A program made the translations under genes and the position numbers. Positions 31,963-41,769 of a stretch of DNA of 64,000 bases are shown here, one piece after another. The notes beneath the pieces were generated by a model. The model had not been told where the DNA came from and did not search any database. It saw only the letters and a list, made by a program, of their open reading frames with translations. Positions within the stretch are counted from its first letter, which is position 1; each line of letters starts with the position of its first letter. This DNA comes from RGIG4708 sp045538875 (GTDB taxonomy: Bacteria > Bacillota > Clostridia > UMGS1810), in assembly GCA_045538875.1 (NCBI GenBank), contig JAZQEG010000007.1:1-64000 (forward strand), written 5' to 3'.

Positions 31963-33489
31963 ATGTCACTTTTTAAATCAAAAAAAACATATATAAAAAG
32001 ATATGCATCCAAAAATTTAGACAAAAAAATCACTTTTGCTCCGTCTGTTAAAACCACATTTTCGGCCCCGGTTGCCCAGATAAAACCGACAGTAAAAGCT
32101 GAAAAACCAACAAAAGAACCAAATCGTCCTCAAGGGCCTAACGGAACTATCCGCTTTGCCCATGACAGCGAATACAAAAACTCTTTTACCGAAGTTAAAC
32201 CCGAGTACACAAAGGCAGCGGTAGTGTCGGGACCTGCAGTACGCCGCCCCGACCCTATTGAAAAACCCGACCTTACAGGTGTAAAAGCCGAAGGCAAGGT
32301 GCGCCCTGTAATAGACGGGGATATTGTGCTTTCGGATATTAAGGGCAAAATAGAAGTATCGGAAGAAATTGCCGAAATACCTGCCCCGGCACAAAACGAG
32401 CCACAAAGTACACCCAATGAAAATACACAATCTAAGCAACAGCCAATTAAAACAAAAAAAGATGTGGCCAAACTACAAACCAACCCCGAGCCCGATCAAA
32501 CAAAATTTGAAAAACGCCAAAAGCCAAAACCTGCTCCAACACCTAACGGCCAAAAGCCTAAAAAGCAAAGACCAAAAATTACTGCAGGCGATGTTATTGC
32601 AGTCGTGGCAAAAACTGCGCTTTTGTTTGTAATAATTTGTGCAATAGGGCTTTTAGGATACAAATATGCTGCAAAGTACCGAGCACAGCTTGCATCGCTT
32701 AACGCAGCACTTTCCACGCAGTACCCTGCCGAGGATTATATATACCCCGAAGTGCCGGAGGATATTTTGGCCAAAAATGCTCAGGCGCGCAAGGAGGCAG
32801 AGCGTATTGCAGCGCAAAATGCATACATGCCGTCAAATTATGAAATTCCAAACCTCTACAAATACGATTATGTAAAAAGCTGCTACCTCACCTTTGATGA
32901 CGGCCCAAGTGCCGAGGTTACAGGCAAGGTGCTTGACATTTTAAAGCAGTACGGCATAAAAGCAACATTTTTTGTAGTAGGTCAAAATGTCGAAGCTCAC
33001 CCCGACCTTATAAAAAGGATGGAAGCAGAAGGTCATTCAATAGGCAACCATTCATACTCTCACAATTATGACTACCTATACTCCGATGACTACGCTTTTG
33101 ACAGTGAGCTTAATGCGTGCAAAAATGCCATAAACACAGTTTTGGGCAAGGATTATGCAAACAAAATTTTTAGGTTCCCCGGTGGTGTGTTTGGTCAGCC
33201 TGCAAGCTGGTATACCTACAACATTAACTCTCAAGGATACCAGTATATAAACTGGAACTCTCTTACAGGCGACAGTGCAGGCGAGGTTGAAAACCCCGAT
33301 AGCGAATACCTTATGAATCAGCTTAAAGAAAGTACAAACAACGGCAAAACCGAGGACATAGTTGTGCTTATGCACGATGCAGCTGCAAAGCAGGTTACTG
33401 CGGATACTCTTGTTCAGGTTATTGAATATTTAAAATCAAAAAACTATATTTTTAAGCCTATTTATAATTCAAATTTTAGTGAACAGTAA
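31963..33489 (+). CDS. Membrane-anchored polysaccharide deacetylase with long disordered cytoplasmic region
   Basis: A 508-residue protein. Residues 1-210 are Pro/Lys/Thr/Gln-rich and probably disordered. A transmembrane helix follows (about 211-235, VAKTALLFVIICAIGLLGY), then a short coiled linker and a NodB-homology domain (about 305-505). NodB motifs: TFDDGP (catalytic Asp and metal Asp), GNHSYSHNY (metal His pair), FRFPGG, and VVLMHDAA. It should deacetylate N-acetylglucosamine or N-acetylmuramic residues of the cell wall outside the membrane. The long intracellular tail is unusual for this family and could bind a cytoplasmic or divisome partner. The ATG is preferred to the adjacent GTG at 31960; AGGAGGA precedes it. 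Confidence 0.88.
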   Translation: MSLFKSKKTYIKRYASKNLDKKITFAPSVKTTFSAPVAQIKPTVKAEKPTKEPNRPQGPNGTIRFAHDSEYKNSFTEVKPEYTKAAVVSGPAVRRPDPIEKPDLTGVKAEGKVRPVIDGDIVLSDIKGKIEVSEEIAEIPAPAQNEPQSTPNENTQSKQQPIKTKKDVAKLQTNPEPDQTKFEKRQKPKPAPTPNGQKPKKQRPKITAGDVIAVVAKTALLFVIICAIGLLGYKYAAKYRAQLASLNAALSTQYPAEDYIYPEVPEDILAKNAQARKEAERIAAQNAYMPSNYEIPNLYKYDYVKSCYLTFDDGPSAEVTGKVLDILKQYGIKATFFVVGQNVEAHPDLIKRMEAEGHSIGNHSYSHNYDYLYSDDYAFDSELNACKNAINTVLGKDYANKIFRFPGGVFGQPASWYTYNINSQGYQYINWNSLTGDSAGEVENPDSEYLMNQLKESTNNGKTEDIVVLMHDAAAKQVTADTLVQVIEYLKSKNYIFKPIYNSNFSEQ

Positions 33490-33559
33490 TTTATTTTTGA
33501 ATTAAATCATATAATTATTTATATGCCTTACGCTTATTACAACAGAAAGGAATGTTTTT

Positions 33560-35443
33560 ATGACAAGTAAAAGCAAAAGACTTACAACAGAGCAACAAAT
33601 AGACATTTTTTTAAAGGGTGAAAGCACAAATGCATATGAATTTATGGGATGCCATAAAACAAAAAACGGATATGTTTTTCGCGTTTGGGCGCCCAATGCA
33701 AAAAGCGTAAGCGTTTTGGGTGATTTTAACAACTGGGACATGCACAAAGCAAATGTGATGCAAAAAAAGTACCGCGATATTTGGGAAGTTGAAATTGAAA
33801 ATGCAAAAATTTATGATAATTACAAATATTGCATACTAACACAAAATGACGAGTACAAATTAAAAAGCGACCCATATGGGTTTCATATGTGTACACGCCC
33901 TGATAACGCATCAAAAATATATGACATAAGCGGCTACAAGTGGACAGATGATGAATTTGTTAAACAAAACCGCAAAAAAAATCATATGGAGCAGCCTATA
34001 AACATATATGAGGTTCACCTTGGTTCGTGGATGCTCCATAGCGACGGCAACTATTACAACTATGTTGACCTTGCAAAAAAGTTGGTTCCTTATGTTAAAA
34101 AAATGGGATATACCCATATAGAAATTATGCCCGTGTCCGAATACCCTTACGACCCATCATGGGGATATCAGGTGACAGGCTACTATGCACCCACATCACG
34201 CTACGGAACTCCTAAGGATTTTGCAAAGTTTGTAGATATTTGCCACCAGGGCGGAATTGGTGTTATTCTTGACTGGGTTGGAGCACACTTTCCAAAAGAC
34301 GAAAACGGTCTTATGGAATTTGACGGCAAATGCTGCTACGAGTACTCCGATCCGCTCAAATGGGAGCACCCCGACTGGAACACCCGAATATTTGACTACT
34401 CAAGATACGAGGTTATATCATTCCTTATATCAAACGTAATATTTTGGCAAAAGGTGTATCATATAGACGGCATAAGAGTTGACGCAGTTGCATCTATGCT
34501 TTATCTTGATTATGGCAAAAAAGACGGGCAATGGCGTGCAAACATAGGCGGAGGTAACTACAACCTTGAGGCAATAGACTTTTTAAAAAGGCTCAATGCC
34601 GAATCATTTAAATTCAACCCCGGTGTGCTTATGATTGCGGAAGAATCAACTGCCTTTCCAATGATTACAAAGCCTGCATTTGACGGAGGCCTTGGCTTTA
34701 ACTTTAAGTGGAATATGGGCTGGATGAACGATATGCTTGACTATATGTCTACCGACCCATTATTTAGAGCTGGTAAGCACAACAGCCTCACATTTTCGCT
34801 GACATATGCCTTTTCGGAAAATTTTGTGTTGCCTCTTTCACACGATGAGGTGGTACACGGCAAATGCTCGCTTATTGGCAAAATGCCTGGCGAATATGAC
34901 GACAAATTCCACAACCTCCGTGCATTTTATGGTTATATGATGGCTCATCCGGGCAAAAAATTAATGTTTATGGGCGGTGAATTTGCCCAGTTTATAGAAT
35001 GGAACTACTCCCAGCAGCTTGACTGGATGCTCCTCGATTACCCTGCACACAAGCAAATGCAAAAATTTGTAAGTGACCTCAACAAGTTTTATCTTGAGCA
35101 TTCGGCATTTTGGGAGAATGACACCGATTGGAGCGGCTTTAAATGGATAAGCCTTGACGATTACCAAAAAAGCATTATTTCGTTTATGCGAATTAACAAA
35201 AAAGGACAAAAAATTATTACAGTGTGCAACTTTTGCCCTGTAAAACGTGAAAATTACCGCATCGGTGTGCCCGATGAAGGTATATATAAATGTGTTTTTT
35301 CGAGTGACAAAGCAAGCTATGGCGGCAAAACTGTCCGTCTTACATCGGTAAAAGCGAAAAAAACACCGATGCACGGATATGATCAAAGTATAGAGCTCAC
35401 CATTCCTGCAATGTCAACGTCTTATTATATAATAAAGGAATAA
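33560..35443 (+). CDS. glgB: 1,4-alpha-glucan branching enzyme
   Basis: A 627-residue GH13 enzyme. An N-terminal CBM48 domain (YEFMGCHKTKNGYVFRVWAPNAKSVSVLGDFNNW) precedes the barrel with its four motifs: VILDWVGAHF, GIRVDAVASML (nucleophile Asp), MIAEESTAFP (acid/base Glu) and PLSHDEVVHG. It forms alpha-1,6 branches in glycogen. It opens the glycogen cluster glgB-glgC-glgD-glgA-glgP, all on the plus strand with 15-60 base gaps, so the cluster is likely one operon. The ATG follows AAAGGAATG. Confidence 0.96.
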   Translation: MTSKSKRLTTEQQIDIFLKGESTNAYEFMGCHKTKNGYVFRVWAPNAKSVSVLGDFNNWDMHKANVMQKKYRDIWEVEIENAKIYDNYKYCILTQNDEYKLKSDPYGFHMCTRPDNASKIYDISGYKWTDDEFVKQNRKKNHMEQPINIYEVHLGSWMLHSDGNYYNYVDLAKKLVPYVKKMGYTHIEIMPVSEYPYDPSWGYQVTGYYAPTSRYGTPKDFAKFVDICHQGGIGVILDWVGAHFPKDENGLMEFDGKCCYEYSDPLKWEHPDWNTRIFDYSRYEVISFLISNVIFWQKVYHIDGIRVDAVASMLYLDYGKKDGQWRANIGGGNYNLEAIDFLKRLNAESFKFNPGVLMIAEESTAFPMITKPAFDGGLGFNFKWNMGWMNDMLDYMSTDPLFRAGKHNSLTFSLTYAFSENFVLPLSHDEVVHGKCSLIGKMPGEYDDKFHNLRAFYGYMMAHPGKKLMFMGGEFAQFIEWNYSQQLDWMLLDYPAHKQMQKFVSDLNKFYLEHSAFWENDTDWSGFKWISLDDYQKSIISFMRINKKGQKIITVCNFCPVKRENYRIGVPDEGIYKCVFSSDKASYGGKTVRLTSVKAKKTPMHGYDQSIELTIPAMSTSYYIIKE

Positions 35444-35471
35444 CAAATGTTATTCTAAGGAGGTCTGTATT

Positions 35472-36644
35472 ATGTATAAAAAACGTAAAGAATGTATTGC
35501 TATGCTTCTCGCAGGAGGTCAGGGCAGCAGACTCAAAGTGCTTACCGAAAACACAGCTAAACCTGCAGTACCCTTTGGCGGAAAGTACAGAATTATTGAT
35601 TTCCCTCTTTCTAACTGTGTCAACTCGGACATCGACACAGTAGGTATTATGACTCAGTACCAGCCGCTTGAGCTTAACGATTATGTTGGCAATGGCGCTC
35701 CATGGGGCTTAAGCCGCAATTATGGCGGTGTACATGTGCTCCCGCCATACGCAAAGAGCGATAACAGCGAATGGTACAAAGGCACAGCAAATGCAATATA
35801 TCAAAACATTGGATTTATAGATTCATACAACCCCAAATTTGTACTGGTGCTTTCGGGCGACCACATTTACAAGGCAGATTATGCAAAAATGCTGTCTTAC
35901 CACAAAAAGACAAAAGCAGAATGTACAATAGCCGTACTCGATGTACCCCTTTCGGAAGCATCAAGATTTGGTATTATGAATACAAACGACGACAATTCAA
36001 TATACGAATTTGAAGAAAAGCCCGCAAATCCAAAGAGTACAAAAGCATCTATGGGTGTGTACTTATTTGACTGGGATGTACTTCGTAAATATCTTATAGA
36101 AGACGAGGCAGACAAAAGCTCTTCTAATGACTTTGGCAAAAATATCATTCCAAAAATGCTTTCTGACGGAAAAAGGATGTTTGCATATCAGTTTGACGGC
36201 TACTGGAAAGATGTTGGTACTATTTACAGTTTGTGGGAGGCAAATATGGACCTAATCAACCCAAACGTGCCAATAAATTTGCGTGACCCCGACTTTAAAA
36301 TTTATGCGCGAAATTCTGCACGGCCTTCGAGCTTTATTTCGTCAAAATCATGTATCAAAAACTCTCTTGTTGCAGAGGGCTGTACAATAGACGGTAGCAT
36401 TGACAACTCGGTTGTTTCTACCGGATGCACCATAGAAGAAGGTGCTCAGGTAATACACAGCGTAATAATGCCAAATGCAGTAATCAAAAAAGATGCAGTT
36501 GTGCGTTATGCAATTATAGGCGAAGAGTGCACCGTTGGCAAAGACGCGTCTGTGGGCATTCTCCCTGAGGGCGACAATCTGCCCGAAATATGCGTTGTTG
36601 GCAAAGGTGTTACCGTGCCCGACGGCAAAACTATTGTTAAATAA
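35472..36644 (+). CDS. glgC: Glucose-1-phosphate adenylyltransferase, catalytic subunit
   Basis: A 390-residue nucleotidyltransferase. MLLAGGQGSRLKVLTENTAKPAVPFGGKYRIIDFPLSN is the intact sugar-nucleotide pyrophosphorylase motif with catalytic Arg and Lys; YKGTANAIYQN, LSGDHIYKADY and FEEKP follow. The C-terminal third is a left-handed beta-helix (NSLVAEGCTIDGSIDNSVV hexapeptide turns). It makes ADP-glucose, the committed step of glycogen synthesis. It pairs with GlgD, encoded 15 bases downstream. AAGGAGG precedes the start. Confidence 0.96.
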   Translation: MYKKRKECIAMLLAGGQGSRLKVLTENTAKPAVPFGGKYRIIDFPLSNCVNSDIDTVGIMTQYQPLELNDYVGNGAPWGLSRNYGGVHVLPPYAKSDNSEWYKGTANAIYQNIGFIDSYNPKFVLVLSGDHIYKADYAKMLSYHKKTKAECTIAVLDVPLSEASRFGIMNTNDDNSIYEFEEKPANPKSTKASMGVYLFDWDVLRKYLIEDEADKSSSNDFGKNIIPKMLSDGKRMFAYQFDGYWKDVGTIYSLWEANMDLINPNVPINLRDPDFKIYARNSARPSSFISSKSCIKNSLVAEGCTIDGSIDNSVVSTGCTIEEGAQVIHSVIMPNAVIKKDAVVRYAIIGEECTVGKDASVGILPEGDNLPEICVVGKGVTVPDGKTIVK

Positions 36645-36659
36645 GGAGAGGTGACCATT

Positions 36660-37778
36660 ATGAAAATGAGTGGAATTATTTTTTCTAATATATATGACAC
36701 TGCTATGGGTGAGCTTACTATGCACAGAACTGTGGCTTCGATGCCCTTTGGAGGCAGATACCGCTTTGTAGATTTTGTGCTTTCAAATATGGTTAACTCG
36801 GGTGTTAACAACATTGGCGTTATTACCAAATACAACTATCAGTCACTCATGGACCACGTAGGCGGCGGTACCGAGTGGGACCTTAATCGAAAAAATGCAA
36901 ATTTGTTTATTTTGCCACCATTTGGCACAGGTGTAACAAATGTTTACAGGGGCAACCTTGAGGCGCTTTCTAACGCCATTACATTTTTAAATACCACAAA
37001 GCCCGACTATGTACTTATGTGTGACACAACAGTAATTTGCAACATCGACTACGACCTCGCCCTTGCTTCACACGTGGAATCGGGCGCAGACGTAACAGTT
37101 ATTGCAAACTCCGAAATAAAAAATTACGAATGTGATGATAATGATTTTATTATACAGGCAGACCAAAACGGCAACGTTACCGATATGTCAATAGGCTATA
37201 TGCTTGACGGCAATCCGCTTGTTGGTATGGGTATGTTTATAATTGGCAGAAAAACACTTATTAATATTATTAACAACTATGTATCAAGAGGCAGATACAG
37301 CTTTGAAAAAGATTATTTGCTTTCACGCTTTAACGAAGGTGCTATTGCTATTAATGCTTATCGTTTTGAAGGTACGGTGCTTCGCAATCACAACACGCTT
37401 TCGTACTTCAAAAACAACTTTAAGCTTACAGATGCAAATGTTCGTGCAGACATTTTTAAAAGCGATGCACCAATTTATACAAAAATCAGAGACGAAATAC
37501 CAAGCTATTACAGCAACGATTCAATTGTTAATGACTGCATTATTGCAGACGGATGCCAAATTTACGGCAAGGTAGAAAATTCGGTGCTTTTCCGTGATGT
37601 TGTTGTTGAAAAAGGCGCAACAATCAAAAATGCAATTGTTATGCAGGGCACAAGAGTTGGTGCCGATGCTCACATCGAGTATGCAATAGTTGACAAAAAT
37701 GTTACTATTTCGCCTGCATCAACACTTGTTGGCGCATCTACCGTTCCGGTAATTGTTCATAAAGGAAAGACTGTATAG
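36660..37778 (+). CDS. glgD: GlgD, regulatory paralogue of ADP-glucose pyrophosphorylase
   Basis: A 372-residue relative of GlgC: SMPFGGRYRFVDFVLSNMVNSGVNNIGVITKYNY aligns with it. The nucleotide-binding GGQGSRL loop is replaced by FSNIYDTAMGELTMHRTVA and the YKGTANA segment by YRGNLEALSNA, so it is not expected to be catalytic alone. In Firmicutes GlgD forms a hetero-oligomer with GlgC and raises its activity. The ATG at 36660 follows AGGAGAGGTG; the GTG at 36651 lies inside that binding site. Confidence 0.94.
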   Translation: MKMSGIIFSNIYDTAMGELTMHRTVASMPFGGRYRFVDFVLSNMVNSGVNNIGVITKYNYQSLMDHVGGGTEWDLNRKNANLFILPPFGTGVTNVYRGNLEALSNAITFLNTTKPDYVLMCDTTVICNIDYDLALASHVESGADVTVIANSEIKNYECDDNDFIIQADQNGNVTDMSIGYMLDGNPLVGMGMFIIGRKTLINIINNYVSRGRYSFEKDYLLSRFNEGAIAINAYRFEGTVLRNHNTLSYFKNNFKLTDANVRADIFKSDAPIYTKIRDEIPSYYSNDSIVNDCIIADGCQIYGKVENSVLFRDVVVEKGATIKNAIVMQGTRVGADAHIEYAIVDKNVTISPASTLVGASTVPVIVHKGKTV

Positions 37779-37835
37779 GGATATTAAAAATGCCCATAAA
37801 ATGGCAATAAAAACAAAATAGAAAGGGCGAAACAA

Positions 37836-39302
37836 ATGAAAATATTATATGCAACAAGCGAAGCCGCTCCGTTTATAAAATCAGGTGGACTCGGTGATGT
37901 TGCGGGAGCACTTCCTCAGGCACTTACTGCAATAAAGGGTAACGAGGTGTCTGTTGTACTCCCTTACTATGCATCAATAAAAAATAATCCAAATTTTAAC
38001 ATCGAATACGTTACATGCTTTTATATGCCGCTTGCATGGCGAAGTGTGTATGTAGGCGTGTTTAAAGCCACAGTAAAGTCAAAGGGTGTTGGCAAAAACA
38101 AAAGAGCCGACCTTACCTATTACTTTCTGGACAATGAGCATTATTTTAACCGTGGTACTGCTCCTTACGGCTATGCAGACGACGGCGAAAGATTTGCTTA
38201 CTTTTCAAAGGCAGTGCTGGAGTTTTTAAACCACATTGACTATACTCCCGAAATTATACACTGCAACGACTGGCAAACGGGGTATATCCCCCTGCTGCTT
38301 AAATCGCTTTACAAAAACAGCGAGCGGCACCGTCACATTCGCACGGTGTACACAATTCACAACATCGAATATCAGGGCAAGGCAGACACCGATTTTTTGC
38401 CTGAGGTGCTTGGTATTGACAAATCGTTCAAAAATGTTGCCACCTTTGACAATTTGTTTAACGCTATGAAATCGGCAATTGTGCTTGCCGACAAGGTTAC
38501 AACAGTATCGTCAACATATGCTCACGAGCTTAAGTATGCATTTTTTGCACACGGCCTTGAGGATATCCTGCGTGAAAACGAGTACAAAACCTTTGGCATT
38601 GTAAATGGTATTGACACACAGCTTTACAACCCCGAAACAGACATAACAATAGCTGCAAACTTTAAACCTGGCGACCTGCAAGGCAAAGCAAAATGCAAGG
38701 AGGAGCTGCAAAAAATGCTTGGGCTCCCTGTTAATGCCAATGTCCCAATTGTGGCAATGGTGTCCCGCCTTGTAGACCACAAGGGGCTAGAGCTTGTACA
38801 AACTGTGGCAAACCAAATGCTTGATTTGGGCATTCAATTTGTTGTGCTTGGCACAGGCGATAAAAAATACGAGGATATGTTTAAATTTCTCGATTACACT
38901 CGCCACGACAGAATGAGTGCAAACATTACTTTTAATGCAGCGCTTGCAAATCAGATTTATGCAGGAGCAGACTTTTTCCTTATGCCGTCAAAATCAGAGC
39001 CTTGCGGACTTTCGCAGCTTATTGCAATGCGGTATGGCACAATTCCGATTGTGCGTGAAACAGGCGGGCTTTTTGATACAGTGCCTGCTATAAACACCCA
39101 AAATCTTGACGGCAGAGGTTTTACATTTAAAACCTATAACGCTCACGATATGCTAGATGCAGTTGAGCGTGCAGTAAACTTTTACTATGATAATGACAAA
39201 TTAAACAAATTCAAAGCAAAAATTATGCGCTATGACAGCAGCTGGAAAACTCCTGCAGAGCTGTACAACGGCGTATACAAAGAGTTACTGCAAATAGATT
39301 AA
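37836..39302 (+). CDS. glgA: Glycogen synthase (ADP-glucose)
   Basis: A 488-residue GT5 enzyme. ADP-glucose-binding motif KSGGLGDVAGALPQAL is at residues 17-32; the GT-B C-terminal domain has VSRLVDHKGLELV and the catalytic region PSKSEPCGLSQLIAMRYGTIPIVRETGGL. It extends alpha-1,4 glucan chains using ADP-glucose from GlgC/GlgD. The ATG follows GAAAGGGCG. Length is normal for the family (about 480). Confidence 0.96.
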   Translation: MKILYATSEAAPFIKSGGLGDVAGALPQALTAIKGNEVSVVLPYYASIKNNPNFNIEYVTCFYMPLAWRSVYVGVFKATVKSKGVGKNKRADLTYYFLDNEHYFNRGTAPYGYADDGERFAYFSKAVLEFLNHIDYTPEIIHCNDWQTGYIPLLLKSLYKNSERHRHIRTVYTIHNIEYQGKADTDFLPEVLGIDKSFKNVATFDNLFNAMKSAIVLADKVTTVSSTYAHELKYAFFAHGLEDILRENEYKTFGIVNGIDTQLYNPETDITIAANFKPGDLQGKAKCKEELQKMLGLPVNANVPIVAMVSRLVDHKGLELVQTVANQMLDLGIQFVVLGTGDKKYEDMFKFLDYTRHDRMSANITFNAALANQIYAGADFFLMPSKSEPCGLSQLIAMRYGTIPIVRETGGLFDTVPAINTQNLDGRGFTFKTYNAHDMLDAVERAVNFYYDNDKLNKFKAKIMRYDSSWKTPAELYNGVYKELLQID

Positions 39303-39355
39303 TATTTAGGGCGGCGCTTTGCGCTGCCCGTGCTTTGAAATGAAAGGATGAAATT

Positions 39356-41767
39356 ATGAAAATGGATCAGAAAACAGCCCTCAAGCTTATGGAGGAACAC
39401 AATCAAAAATATTTTGGCTGTTCTCTAAAAGAGGCTACAAAACAACAGGTTTATCAAACAATTTGCTATGTTATAAAGGATATGCTTGTTGACAAAAATA
39501 TGCAGTTTGCAAAAAAAGCAAACAAAAATGACGACAAGCATGTTTACTATATGTCAATGGAATTTCTTGTTGGAACTTCGCTTCACAACAACCTTGCCAA
39601 CCTTATGGTTGAAGATGCTTTTAAAAAAGCTTTAAAAGGTATTGGTATAGATATTGAAGATATTTATGAAATTGAGCCTGACGCAGGCCTTGGCAACGGA
39701 GGTCTCGGCAGACTTGCCTCGTGCTATATGGACTCATTTACATCTCTAGGAATCCCTGCCACAGGCTATTCTATAAGATATGAGTTTGGTATTTTTAAGC
39801 AAAAAATTATTGACGGATGGCAAATGGAATTTCCTGATGATTGGCTCAACCTCGGTGACGTGTGGCTCAATGCAAGAGCAGATGAGTCGGTAGAAGTAAA
39901 ATTTGGCGGATATGTTGACCAGTGGAGCGACGAATCTGGCTACCACGCAGAGCTCAAAAACTACAATTCTGTAATTGCAGTGCCATATGATATGTTTATT
40001 TCGGGCTACGATTCTGATGCGGTAAACAAGCTTGTGCTGTGGAGCGCAAAATCACCAAAAAATCTTGATATGGCCGCATTTTCGCGCGGTGACTACGCAA
40101 AAGCTCTGGAAGAAAACAACAAAGCCGAAGTAATTTCTAAAATTCTCTATCCCGCAGACAATCACCTTGAAGGTAAAATACTCCGTATACGTCAGCAGTA
40201 CTTTTTTGTAAGTGCGTCACTGCAGACAATTGTGCGCAAACACCACAAAAAGCATGGCACTCTCGACAACCTTGCTGACAAAGTGTCTATCCATATTAAT
40301 GATACTCACCCTGCACTTTGCGTGCCCGAGCTTATGCGACTACTTATGGACGAGTTTGGCTACGGATGGGACGATGCGTGGGAAATCACCAAAAAAACAC
40401 TTTCGTACACAAACCACACTGTTATGAGCGAGGCGCTTGAACGTTGGAGCGAAACAATGTTCCGCGAGCAGCTTCCGCGTATATATCAGATTGTTGCCGA
40501 AATCAACCGCCGACTTGTACAGCAGCTTTTTGAAATTTACCCCGGCGACTATGCAAAAATCGACTATATGGCTGTTATTGCAAACGGCGAAATACGTATG
40601 GCAAACCTTTGCCTTGCGTGCTGCCACACAATAAACGGTGTATCAAAATTGCACTCTGATATTCTTGTTAAAAGCATTTTTAACGATTACTACAATATAG
40701 ACAACAGCCGATTTACAAATGTAACCAACGGCATTGCATACCGCAGATGGCTTTGCCAGTCCAATCCTGAGCTGACAAGCTACCTTAGCGAGCTTATAGG
40801 TGATGGCTTTAAAAAAGACAGCAATGAGCTTGAAAAGCTGCTTAAGTACCACGGTGATGCCGAAGTTCTTAAAAACCTCAAAAAAATCAAATATAACAAC
40901 AAGGTTCGCCTTGCTGATGTTATTTCAAAGCAAAACGGCGTAAATGTAGACCCAGACTCTATATTTGACATTCAGATTAAACGACTTCATGAGTACAAAC
41001 GTCAATTACTCAATGTGTTGCAAATTTTGCATATGTACCGAATGATTAAGGACAATCCAAACCTTGACATCCCACCGCGAACATTTGTATTTGCATCAAA
41101 AGCTTCCTCTGGTTACTTTATGGCAAAGCAGATAATCCGCCTTATTGTTGCGGTGTCAAACACAATTAACTCCGACCCTGTTGCAAGGGACAAAATAAAA
41201 GTTGTGTTTATGGAAGACTACCGTGTATCTCTTGCCGAAAAAATTATTCCTGCAGCAGATATTTCGGAGCAGATTTCCATTGCAGGCAAAGAGGCATCGG
41301 GCACAGGCAATATGAAGCTTATGATTAATGGTGCAGTTACCCTTGGTACCCTTGACGGCGCAAATGTAGAGATTTTTGAACAAGTTGGAAAGGACAACAT
41401 ATTCCTGTTTGGCCTTAAGGCTCACGAGGTTGACGAGCTGTGGAGAAGAGGCTACTCACCACTGGAATTTTTACGCGGCAACAGCGAGCTTTCGGCTATT
41501 ATAGATATGCTCACATCAGGAGTGCTCGGAGCACGCTTTGACGACATTGCAAAATCACTGCTTACAAACTCTTACGGAACTGCCGATGCATATATGACAA
41601 TTGCCGACTTTGACTCTTATGCAAAAGCACAGCAAAGAGTATCGGACACATACAAAGACGAAACAAAGTTTATGAATATGTCACTTACAAACATTGCAAA
41701 AGCAGGACTGTTTTCGTCAGACAGAGCTATTGGAGAATATGCCGATAACATCTGGCATTGCAGATAA
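39356..41767 (+). CDS. glgP: Glycogen/starch/alpha-glucan phosphorylase
   Basis: An 803-residue GT35 enzyme. Visible: VYYMSMEFLVGTSLHNNL, LEPDAGLGNGGLGRLASCYMDS-type segment (EIEPDAGLGNGGLGRLA), HINDTHPALCVPELMR, and the pyridoxal-phosphate site EASGTGNMKLMINGAVTLGTLDGANVEI with the PLP Lys. It releases glucose-1-phosphate from glycogen by phosphorolysis. It lies 53 bases after glgA. Its stop is 2 bases before the start of the GH13 gene, so degradation genes are translationally linked. Confidence 0.96.
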   Translation: MKMDQKTALKLMEEHNQKYFGCSLKEATKQQVYQTICYVIKDMLVDKNMQFAKKANKNDDKHVYYMSMEFLVGTSLHNNLANLMVEDAFKKALKGIGIDIEDIYEIEPDAGLGNGGLGRLASCYMDSFTSLGIPATGYSIRYEFGIFKQKIIDGWQMEFPDDWLNLGDVWLNARADESVEVKFGGYVDQWSDESGYHAELKNYNSVIAVPYDMFISGYDSDAVNKLVLWSAKSPKNLDMAAFSRGDYAKALEENNKAEVISKILYPADNHLEGKILRIRQQYFFVSASLQTIVRKHHKKHGTLDNLADKVSIHINDTHPALCVPELMRLLMDEFGYGWDDAWEITKKTLSYTNHTVMSEALERWSETMFREQLPRIYQIVAEINRRLVQQLFEIYPGDYAKIDYMAVIANGEIRMANLCLACCHTINGVSKLHSDILVKSIFNDYYNIDNSRFTNVTNGIAYRRWLCQSNPELTSYLSELIGDGFKKDSNELEKLLKYHGDAEVLKNLKKIKYNNKVRLADVISKQNGVNVDPDSIFDIQIKRLHEYKRQLLNVLQILHMYRMIKDNPNLDIPPRTFVFASKASSGYFMAKQIIRLIVAVSNTINSDPVARDKIKVVFMEDYRVSLAEKIIPAADISEQISIAGKEASGTGNMKLMINGAVTLGTLDGANVEIFEQVGKDNIFLFGLKAHEVDELWRRGYSPLEFLRGNSELSAIIDMLTSGVLGARFDDIAKSLLTNSYGTADAYMTIADFDSYAKAQQRVSDTYKDETKFMNMSLTNIAKAGLFSSDRAIGEYADNIWHCR

Positions 41768-41769
41768 TT

